Assembly: GCA_029717555.1 (NCBI GenBank)
Contig: JAMDHS010000028.1
Location: forward strand, 62,001-126,000
Reading direction: 5' to 3'
DNA length: 64,000 nucleotides
DNA from: Peribolospora baueri
Taxonomy: Eukaryota > Basidiomycota > Peribolosporomycetes > Peribolosporales > Peribolosporaceae
Numbering within the stretch: the first letter of the stretch is position 1; each line of letters starts with the position of its first letter. This document shows, one piece after another, positions 10,231 through 19,085 of the stretch. The position numbers were made by a program, and so were the translations under genes. The notes beneath the pieces were generated by a model. That model had not been told where the DNA came from. It searched no databases and worked only from the letters and a program-made list of their open reading frames with translations.

Positions 10231-11801
10231 ATTCGCTGTCACCCTCCGCCACCGCCGGCTCTGCCGTTTCTTGGGTGTTGAGTGCCTGTGCGGGTGGCAT
10301 TTCGTTGAGAGGAGCGAAGTCGAGAACGCAGAGCCCATTCCGAACGCGTCCTTTGGTGACCTCCTTCCCTTTTTTGCTTTTGATCTTGGCCTCCTCGTCA
10401 CGCGCCTCAACGATGAAGCCGCGCTTGGTCAGCTGAGGGACCGAAAGAAGGTTCGCGACCAGTCCTGGTACATAGAGGACGTACGATCCAGAGCTGCCGT
10501 CAGGGAAGACGAGGTGAACGACGCAAGAGCCTGGGGCGTTCAGAGTCGCGTTGTTGCCCATGGTGACGCGGTGAGGAGTGCTGAAGGCATTATACTCCCC
10601 AAACCACACTTACTAGCACCGCTGTCGAGCCGGCAATGATAAGAGATGGCTAGGGGATGATGCTCGGAAGGAAACGAGAAACGACGGGTGCCACCCACGT
10701 TCTTCTAAGCGTCGGCGACGAAGTGAGTTTGCGCGGCAACGGCGGAGAAAGTCCAAGCGAAGGCGGCCCGGTCGTTCTTTTCGCCTTCCTCCTTCCTCAG
10801 CGTTCGGCATTCGACCTTCTCGTGCCCAACCCTCCCGCAGTGATGGCACTTGCCCTTGAACTTTTGTTTGTTCTTGGGTTGAATCGCCATCATAGCAGTC
10901 TCCGCAGACGACGACGGAGGGTAGAGTCTCCATGTGAAAGCGCCAGACTGCTTTGTGAACTTCAAAGGAGGAGGGCGTCGCTCGAGGAGCATATAGGTGA
11001 AGTCCTCGTCAGTCAACGTCCCTCCTGCCTCGCGTCTCGGAGGTCCATCATGCGCCCGAAGAAGGCGTCCATAGACTCTTTCGGCTCCGGGTGCGTCTTT
11101 TCGAGCTCCGAACGCAAATTGAACCTAGTCTTAGACTTGCCCGCGTGAATGTGCTCCAGGTCTGTCCACAGTTGCTTAGCCGACCTTCTGACATTGATCT
11201 GGCTCAACTGTGTCCTTTCGAGCCTATCGATGATCGCCAGCCTGGCAGTAGCGAGAACCCGCCGAAGGGCTTCGTGCGCCTGGTCCAGTTCGATCCAGTT
11301 GGAGTAATAGCTAACTGCCTCCTCCATATCGATGACGGCCTCATTGGGGTCGATGAAGAACCAGAGCCCCTTCGACTCTAGGATGTTCGTCATCCTCCTT
11401 CTCCGATGTAGTTCGTGGAGCTCAACTTCTGAGCTCCCTGCCAAGAGACGGCGGCGTTGTCCTTGACGCCTTGACCATGTTCGCAATCTTGGCCTGCCTT
11501 CGGGACGGCTCACCCGACCCTAGCTTGGGTGCGTCTGGCTCGGAATCGCCTCTTTCCAACGGAGGCGTCCCGGCCCTTCTGCCACCTCTCGAAGTCGATT
11601 TGGGCTCATAACCTGTTGGAACTAGCGGTGGATGGACGGAGGTCGATGCTATTGGTTCATAAGAGAAGAGAGCATACAAAAAGGAAACCGCAGAGGTAGA
11701 GGGAGACGGCAGTACTAGGCCGCAATGACAAGTACAGTTGCCTACATAATCATGTCCGCTTTCAGCCGTGTAACCACGGTGCTCGTTGCCGCCGATCAAC
11801 A
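10230..11801 (-). mobile_element. Ty1/copia retrotransposon fossil B: LTR, gag and protease fragment
   Basis: This is a second fragment of the same family on the minus strand, meeting fossil A tail to tail. Reading from 11801 downward it has an LTR, a primer-binding-type sequence beginning GGTTATGAGCCC, a gag region (IDPNEAVIDMEEA, IHAGKSKTRFNLRSELEK, MDAFFGRMMDLR), the zinc knuckle KGKCHHCGRVGHEKVECR, and the protease-proximal LLYVPGLVANLLSVPQL-type segment. The rest of pol is absent. It has several breaks and is inactive. Its gag is similar to that of fossil A, so both derive from one family, but their sequences have drifted, suggesting they are not very recent. Confidence 0.85.
11614..11801 (-). 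repeat. Long terminal repeat of copia fossil B
   Basis: This 188 bp segment ends in the short inverted termini TGTTG ... CAACA and is followed directly by GGTTATGAGCCC, a primer-binding-site-like sequence. That is the layout expected of a 5' LTR read on the minus strand. No second LTR copy was found at the other end of the fossil. Confidence 0.7.
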
Positions 11802-12321
11802 ATATACACGCATCACGTGATCTGGTCTACATCAGCAAGAGTAATTGCACAGGCGACGCGCCCGCTTAGGACGACGTGTTCAAGGCGACCAACACCTTCC
11901 CGCCTTTCCTTGCTTGGTCGGATGAGGTTCGAAATCAGTGCGAGCGCCTCTTCTTCTCAGTTGCGCGCTTAAACTAGACTAGACCAGACCACTTGTGGAC
12001 CAGCCGGTGGACACTGACGTGATCTAACGACGTGATATGACATGACATGGCTCACCGCTCACCGTCCTAATCTCTTTTTCGAGCAGCTCGTCCACTCTCG
12101 CCTAATTTCTCTCCACGCGGCGTCTACCAGCAGCCGCACAAAAAGGCGCTTGCCGCCTTTGTTGCTCTTCTCCCTTCTTCTCCTTCAACCGCCACCGCCA
12201 GCACTGAACCGCCCTCTCCTCCCTCCCTCCCTCTTCCAGCTCACTCTTTCCGTCGTCTTGACATCCTTGCACTCGTTTGTCCTTCCACACTCCGTTATTC
12301 TTCCGACACGCTTCCATCATC
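11802..12321. other. Upstream region of hydrophobin 2
   Basis: This is 520 bp between the LTR of fossil B and the HYD2 start. The last 250 bp are pyrimidine-rich. No gene is evident. The LTR lies close enough that it could have influenced the HYD2 promoter; that is inference only. Confidence 0.5.
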
Positions 12322-14213
12322 ATGAAGAGAAATGTGAGGTCAAGGGCGCTATTTTGTTATAGCCAAATGCGAACCAAGTCGGAGGGACAGCGAGCTGACT
12401 TACTCCTCGTCGTTCCTCGCCCTCTTCGGACCAGCTCTCACTCTTTCTCACCACCGCCGTCATCGTTCTATCCACCTTTATTAGTGCCGAGGTTGTCACT
12501 CCGGTCCCTTCCGCTGGCGTCGGCAACGGCGTCGGCAACGGCGTCGGCAATGGCGTCGGCAATGGCGTCGGCAATGGCGTCGATAGTGACTATATGCAAG
12601 GCATCTCATTTGGAGCTGCCAACGGTGTCGACCAGGGCCTCGGTCAGGGAGTCGAACAGGGCGTCGACCAGGGCGTCGAACAGAGCGTCGACCAGGGCGT
12701 AGCTACCGTTTCTCCCGACCCCGTCGATCCCGTCCCCGGCCCGTACGTCTCGGAGCAAGTTAAGAAGCCCTTGCTCGCCGATGTTCCCGCCCAACTCCCC
12801 CTCAAGGCTCTCTTGCCTGTCAAGCGCTCTTCTAGCGCACTCGGCAGGAGACAGACAATCTCCGGAGGAGAGCTTGCCTCCCTTCTCCACGACACTCCGC
12901 TCCAGGGGCTCGGTATTGCCGACGTCTCCCGCCGTCAGGACGCTGAGGGAGTCCTCACTGAGCTTCCGGCCGAACTAACATCCTTGCTCGACCAGAGGAC
13001 TTCCCGCCGCTTCTTGCGCCGTCAGTTAAGCGACCTCACCGGTGTTCTGGATGAGCTTCCCCTCAAGGGCCTCGTTCCTGGCTCCAAACGTCAGGCCGGC
13101 CCGCCTATCAGGGCCATGTCTCGTGATCAGTTCCCTGCCAAGGCGAGTAAATGCGCTTTCCTCTCACTGCTATTCTCTCTCGAGAGTCGGCCATTTTAGT
13201 CGCTCGCCTCCGCGCTCGCAAACTAGCATTCATCGAGAACCTCATATCTTCCTGCTTACCATTTCTTCCAGGACGAACTCTCCACCGTGAATCCCCCACA
13301 AGATGATTTCTTCCTTGCCCCTTCGAAGCGCCGTAGCCTCACCGGTCTAACCGGCGGTTTGCTGGGCAAAGTTGCGCCTGCTCAGAGGCCCATCCTCGCC
13401 GGCGTTCCCGCCGTCTCCGATTCGGCGCCCGCCCCTCCCGCCATTGGATCAGCCGACCTAAGCCCTGAGGCGAGCGCCGGACAGGACGTGATTCCGGCCG
13501 AACCTGATCAGAGCGGGCAGTGAGTACGCCGACGCCGTCTTTCAGATGTACGAAGAGAGCTTGAAACGCGGTTTCAATCCTGAAAACGTGGTCATATCGG
13601 CCATATGGCTATCTGGTTATATGCGAACGCTCTCCCCTTTCCGGCAGATGCTCCATCGGTAGCGCCCAGTGCTGCAACCACATAGTCTCCGACGCCAGTA
13701 GCAGGGCGTCCTACTCCCTCTTCGGCTCCCTGTCCGACGCCATCGGAAGGTAAGATTGAGTCCGCAAGCTTGTACGCACGGTGACTTTCTGGTCTCTCAC
13801 CCTGTGCTCCTGTGTCGGTAACGGTTCCGGTCTGTCACATGGAAATGACAGCCTCGGCCTTGAGTGTGTCCCCATTGCCGCCGTTCTCGGTGCCGCCATC
13901 TCCGACAACTGCAAGGCGACCGCGGTCTGGTGAGCACGAGCCCCTCTCTTCCCGGCAGTTCGGCTCTCGACCTCATCTCTAACTGTCCCGTTCACCCTTT
14001 GAACTTCAATCGCATGCTCAGCTGCCAGGGCGTGACGCAGAATGGCCTCGTGAGTCTCGTACCGTTCTTTGTGTCTTGCCGTGCGGTGGTCTCACGTTCC
14101 AAGCTTAGATGTCTGGACATCGGAAGGCCTTCTGACGCTGACCTTGGCACCTCTGCCGTACCTCCCTCATCTCACAGATCAACGTGGGCTGCACTCCTTT
14201 GAGCGGCCTCTGA
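12322..14213 (+). CDS. Class I hydrophobin with Kex2-type peptide repeats (HYD2, Hum3-like architecture)
   Basis: Seven exons: 12322-12333, 12435-13142, 13272-13519, 13648-13749, 13852-13929, 14022-14049 and 14178-14213, giving 403 residues, all in phase. MKRN from exon 1 joins LSLFLTTAVIVLSTFISA to form a signal peptide. Then come GVGN repeats, GVDQ/GVEQ repeats, and a region with six or more dibasic sites (VKR, GRRQ, SRRQ, LRRQ, SKRQ, SKRR) separating segments that share an LPLKGL/LPLKAL core. The C-terminal hydrophobin domain has cysteines at 324, 331, 332, 362, 377, 383, 384 and 397, with spacing identical to HYD1. The intron after 13142 has a GC donor (GCGAGT). Ustilago Hum3 is a known secreted fusion of Kex2-released repellent-like peptides and a class I hydrophobin, and this gene resembles it. 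If the intron at 13520 is retained, translation stops at once and the hydrophobin domain is lost. Confidence 0.83.
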
Positions 14214-14702
14214 GCGTCCTCGAAGAAGCCTCGCGACGAGGGTGATAGCGACAGGGCAACGCAGCAAGTCAAAACGAATGGAAGGCAACTTGGTTGTTGA
14301 AAGACACGCGGCCCTGTCATCGAAACTCTCGTAAATATTCAGTTCCGCGTTTTCTCCCCTTTCGCCCTCCTGTTGATAGCCTCGCTCCCATTTCGGAGGC
14401 ATTCGGACGCCCTTGTAAGTAAGCCAGGTCGGCCCCATTCGCATCAAACTGAAGGTCTTGTACATGGGAGGACGTCACAGGACGAACGAAAGAGATATGT
14501 ATGAAGATGTGGTCGGGACTGGTATGATTTAAAGCAAGCTGTCCATTTTGCTGGTCGTTGTGGACAGGCCACGATTGGATGCAAATGGACAGAGGCAAAG
14601 CATGGCCGGGTGGTCAGCGATCGCTCGGATGAAAGAGCCCAGCAGCAGCTGGGACGTCAGACTGGCGAGGCGAGGAAGAGAAGGACAACATGGACCTATG
14701 GC
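14214..14702. other. Intergenic between convergent HYD2 and VPS74
   Basis: This is 489 bp between two convergent 3' ends. I see no gene or repeat in it. Confidence 0.6.
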
Positions 14703-16144
14703 TCACCTCATGACGCACAACACCGCTGCGATGATCTCGAATTGGTCGTCGTTCCTTTCTCCCATCTCCGTCTTCACCGCCCTCGCCACCTCCGCCATGC
14801 TGGCTCCCATCCCCGCTCCTGCGAGGTCGCCCGCTGGATCCACCGTGCTGCCGGCGCCGACCTCGGTCCGGCCAGTGCCTGCAACTCGAGGAAACGGCCA
14901 CTGGCCGAACTCTGCGAGGAACTCGTCACACTTGGCGAAGGCTGCCTCTCGCGCCTCGTAGCTGAGGTGGGTGAGGGCGTTCTCGAGCACGTTGGCCGCA
15001 TAGCTTGCGCATACCATGCACAGCGCCCTCGTCACGCGGAACTGCACGCCAGGCCCTTCCTCCTTGTAGAACTGGCCGGGGTGTACCGCAGGGGATCGAG
15101 AGGTGAGAAGGGAGAGCGCTCGGCGAAGGACGGCATCTTTGTAGGAGGTATCCGAGACGGGGTGGGTGGCCATGTCGAAGAGGAGGAAGTTTCGCTTTTC
15201 TGTGCGCAGCACGCCCTTGTCCACCAAGCCCTTGGCGAGTCGCTCGCGAACCTGCTTGAGCTGATAGCCGATCTTCATCACGTTCCAAGTCTCGCCTGAG
15301 AGCGAGGTCCAGAGACCGCGTATGAGCACCTAGGAAAAGAGAACCGAGACGAAGGATGTCGTCACACCTCGCCGGGACTCACCACTCATGAGGTCGATCC
15401 AGCTGTTGACGCTCATCTTCTCGCTCATCTTCATCATCTTCAACGCCTCGTCAAGGATGATCTCGTTTGTATTGCGGTCGTCGATGACCTCGATCAGCCT
15501 GTCCTGGAGGGCGAATCGCCGTCGGGCGTTGTCCTTGACCATCCCGATCCTTCGACGTAAGGCGAGCTCAATGAGAATACAGCCGCGGAGTGTGTAGGAG
15601 ATGTTGTCGTTCCAGAAAGAGAGGTAGCCCTTTCCTCCGTCAGAACGGGACGGGGAAGACAGACGGGAAGGATGGCGACGATCGGAGCGAAGGACGGGTG
15701 AACAAGAGAAGGGTACCCAGGCACAGAGCGACCACGAGAGCATATCGCGGGAAGCGTCCTACTCACTTGCTTATCCTTAAGCCCAAGTAGCAGTACCTCC
15801 TCCATGAGCGTCAATTTGGGACTTTCTCTCGCCTCCCCTTCGTCGTTCAAGTCCCTAGGATCATACGCAACTTTCCGGCTCCCCGCGATCGCGCTCGTCC
15901 CACCACCTCTTGATCCTCCCGTCCCGTTCGCACCTGATCCACTGCCTAACCTGCTTCCGGGACGCGAGCCTCCGCCGGACCGGTCATTCAAGGAGCGAGA
16001 GGAGGAAGAGGGGGACATGTACGACGAAGGCGGCGTCGGAGTGCCGGGCACTGAAGAGACGTCATCGCTGACCATACCGCTCCCGGCGCCAGCGCCCCCA
16101 GCGCCCACTCTTCGCCGGGAGAGACCGCCGCCGCTGCTCGACAT
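14703..16144 (-). CDS. VPS74: Golgi phosphoprotein 3 / Vps74 homologue
   Basis: Three exons, 15767-16144, 15383-15629 and 14703-15295, give 405 residues. The N-terminal 100 residues are Ser/Gly-rich and probably disordered. The GPP34 domain starts at [28 protein letters not shown]. The Trp near residue 132 corresponds to the PI4P-binding Trp of GOLPH3, and the LRGC motif follows. Downstream are [42 protein letters not shown] and [15 protein letters not shown], all diagnostic. Vps74 binds PI4P on Golgi membranes and retains glycosyltransferases by recognising their cytosolic tails, so it affects protein mannosylation. It lies between secreted-protein genes but is probably an unrelated housekeeping gene. 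The first acceptor is AAAG rather than CAG/TAG, chosen because it restores the conserved DKQGYLSFW. Confidence 0.95.
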
Positions 16145-16675
16145 GGCGAAGGAAGGAGGGCAAAGGTGTGAGGTTTGAGATCGAGATTCGAGCTCGAAGG
16201 GGCAGAGAGAGGTCAGGACATGTGCAGGTCTTCCGAGGCGAGGGTGAATCCGCCTTCCCGCTACTAGGCGGCGCCGAAGCAACGCCTGTGCACGGGTAAC
16301 CCTAACTTGCTCTGTCTTGAGACAATGTTCTCCAAACAGCAAACCTCCCACTTGGCAGGCGACGATGAGAAGTCGATAAAGTCATCACACGCCCGTTACG
16401 AAGCCCTCTCAAGGCGGTATAACAGATAGAAAAGAAGCAAAATCGACGTTTCAAAGCCGGGGGGGTATTAGGTAAAGATGAGCTGGCTCCGATATTGACT
16501 TGACTACTGGGACTCCCTGACAGGCGGGCCCATTCGGGAGCGGCGAGCAAGGCTCGTAGAGAAAGCGACAGACAGAAAGGGTGTGGACTGAGGATAGGAA
16601 TTTGAGAATCTGATAGCGAGCAGTAGCTGCAAGGTGTGTTCCACGGCGAGCAAAACGCAACGGCCCTTGAGGGCT
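16145..16675. other. Intergenic between VPS74 start and DPBB2 end
   Basis: This 531 bp stretch includes the VPS74 upstream region. No gene or notable repeat was seen. Confidence 0.6.
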
Positions 16676-17937
16676 CTAGTTCTTCGCTTTGCGAAGCAGG
16701 GCCATCTCGGTATCCGAGACGAAGGGGCCCCAGAGCCACTCGGCCCACTCGGCTGGATCAGAGAAGAGAAAGAACGAGTCAATGTCATGACTCCTTGACT
16801 CGCTCAGGTATGGCCTTCACTCACATTGGCTCGGATTAGAAGCGTGCCTCATCTTGACCTTGAGGGTGCCTTGGCCCAAGTCGGCGAGCTGGCCGAAGGA
16901 GCCTTTGGTGAGGTCCACATGCTTGGAGCCTTGGGCACACCCGGCACAAGAGTCCACAACGCGAGTGAAAATGCTGGTAGGGAGAAAATTCGGGAGTCAA
17001 ATAGATTCCGCTGGGGCTCGGCAAATCGACGGGACGGGCCTCAGTGACGCGTACCACTTGTTGTTTTGGGGGTTGCAAAGCTCAAGGAACTCAAAGCTGA
17101 AAGGATGATTTGGGCGGCGGGGGATCAGAACAGCCGACTGCAGGTCGACGGAGGGTTAAAAGACAACTCACCACCACGACTTGCCCACCCATCCTTCCAG
17201 GGTGACGGCCGAGATGAAGCTCTGGTCGGTGGGAGTCCAGTTGACCTGGGGCCAGCAGCTAGCGAACCGGGCGAGATGAGACGAACAAAGGGGGTGAGTC
17301 GCATGCAAAGAAAATCTTCTGAGTTCGCCGAGCATACCTGGGGTTCTTGAGGTCGTTGCCCGAGTACCTGGCGCCGACAACCGGAGAAAGGGTCCACACC
17401 GTGTCAGAGAATGAGAACCTGGGGCAGACAGCCATTGGGAGGCCTGAACGAGCAGCGGAAAATCTCACCAAGTGATCTGGACGTCCTCCGCATCGTTCGG
17501 TTGGCCAAGCGCCTTGAGCTGCTTGCTCAGGTCCAAGGCCGACTGGCCACGACGCTGCTTGGAGTGGCGCTTAATGCCGGCGCCTGCCATTTCCTCGTGA
17601 CCGAGGGCACGGCGCTCGGCGTTGATCTTGGCTTGCGTCAGGTTAGAGTACTTGAAGTCTGGGTGGACGCGAGATGAACGCGGAATGAGGTGCCCCACGT
17701 AAGCAGGTCAAATCAAACACATGCCGCATACGCGGGGCGATTTGTCCGCAGTGAGCAGGCACACTCACCGGCGTCCCCGGCAGTGAAGTCCAGCCAGCCG
17801 TCCCTCTCGTTGAAGTCATACTCGCGCGAGTAAGCGTGGGCGACCGAGTAGTCGCGGCCCTCCGCCGAGACGAGGGTGGGCGCAAGGGCGGCCAGAGCGG
17901 GGAATAGAGCGATGAAGGCAGCGTTAACGCGGACCAT
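16676..17937 (-). CDS. Secreted DPBB (expansin/RlpA-like) protein, DPBB2
   Basis: Seven exons: 17769-17937, 17469-17658, 17338-17367, 17172-17258, 17055-17096, 16825-16973 and 16676-16752, giving 247 residues, phase-consistent. MVRVNAAFIALFPALAALAPTLVSA is the signal peptide. A linker of about 90 residues contains IKRHSKQRR, a possible Kex2 site. The DPBB domain begins VQITWYSGNDLKNPSCW and continues SAVTLEGWVGKSWCFEFLELCNPQNNKC. It ends IFTRVVDSCAGCAQGSKHVDLTKGSF, the canonical core with the Asp of the DPBB pocket. The last exon adds an unusual Trp-rich tail, EWAEWLWGP. If the last intron were retained, translation would stop after NPSQCE. A related gene at 1469-2776 has a much shorter linker; its first exon has the same length (169 nt), phase and role. 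The family is certain; the function is unknown. Confidence 0.85.
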
Positions 17938-19085
17938 GGTTGATGCTCTGCGAGAACTATCAGACCAGACGAGGTTGAGTGCAGGGAAAGGGCTCTGAGG
18001 GGGAGGTAGGGATGTGAATGAAAGAGCGTCGGATTGGGAGGAGGGGAGGAAGAGAGAGTAACGGAAGAGGGAAAGCGAGGAAAGCTGTTGAACGGTTCGA
18101 GCGGGGAGGGAGTATTTAGCAAGCGAGGAAGGGCGACCCCACTCCGCCGGGTCCAGCGACGGCCGCCCAGGTCGATAGGCGTCGGCCCCCCTCCCGTGCT
18201 ATGCCCCTAGGTGGAGGCGGCTTGGCTCGAAGTTGAAACGCTAGAGGCGAGCGAAAGGGATGTACGATCTTGGCATCATCATCATCATCACATCTGAGCT
18301 GACAAACGTTATTTTTCAGCGAGTGAGGGCAGTTGAACTCCTTAATGGGACCTAATCGCATCTCACGGACTGGAAAAGGCGAGGGCAACCAAACCCCCTT
18401 TGTACGACCTTGACAGCTAGCTTGGGCTCGGCGCGAACGGTGAGCTAACAGTAGACGCCGTCGCCAGCGCCCCTTCGCCCGCTGTTGAAAAGCGACTCGG
18501 AGAAAGTGCCTAAGCGAAGGAGGAGCGCTTTCACTAGCACAGAGCGAACCGCCAGCCAGTTGAGATAGGGCAAGGGCCGGCCGTCGCCGGGCAGGCACGT
18601 CGATGGAGACTGACAACGAAGGTCGTCCAACGGTCGGCTACATACATACATAGAGTCTGACATCACCAAACGCGAGCCTCCTGCCCCCCGCGAATTGCAG
18701 TGGACGGCCAGAGGCCGGTCGCGCGGAGCGTCACCGTCGGTGCGAATGACGCCGGTGGCGCGGCAGAGCGAGCAGGGCGGGCGCCGCTCATCCTGCCCTG
18801 CATCCCTGCATTTGGAAGGAGCGTGTCCGGCGGGCGAGTGCAGAAGAAGCGGAGGTTCGACGCGTCGAACCTAGCCGGCGGGATCTGTTGTGGAGAAGAA
18901 GATCGAACGGACTGGCGCAAGTTTGGCACGTCCTAAGATCGGCTGCGGCTGCGGAAGGTCGCACGAAAGCCGGAGGTCAATCCGCGATCGATCGACGGCC
19001 GTCGGCGGCGAGTCCGGAGACCGGCCACCAGCAACGCAAGGGCGCACGGACCTGCGCTGGCGCTGGAAATGAACGTATATTCGCC
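17938..19085. other. Divergent intergenic region between DPBB2 and the family X polymerase
   Basis: This 1148 bp stretch has no supported gene. It has a short (ATC)n run near 18275-18292. About 17940-18110 probably contains the DPBB2 leader, which is pyrimidine-rich on the minus strand. Confidence 0.55.

Noticed and set aside
12525-12700. Regular direct repeats that could look like a CRISPR array
   Set aside because: They are 12-nt codon repeats (Gly-Val-Gly-Asn and Gly-Val-Asp/Glu-Gln) inside the HYD2 coding exon, without spacers.
13521-13523. TGA in frame taken as the end of a repeat-only secreted protein
   Set aside because: It lies inside a GTGAGT donor; splicing there joins in phase to a complete eight-cysteine hydrophobin with the same spacing as HYD1. 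Kept only as a possible isoform.
14610-15299. 229-codon open frame on + across VPS74
   Set aside because: It is the antisense shadow of the third VPS74 exon, which has unambiguous family motifs on the minus strand.
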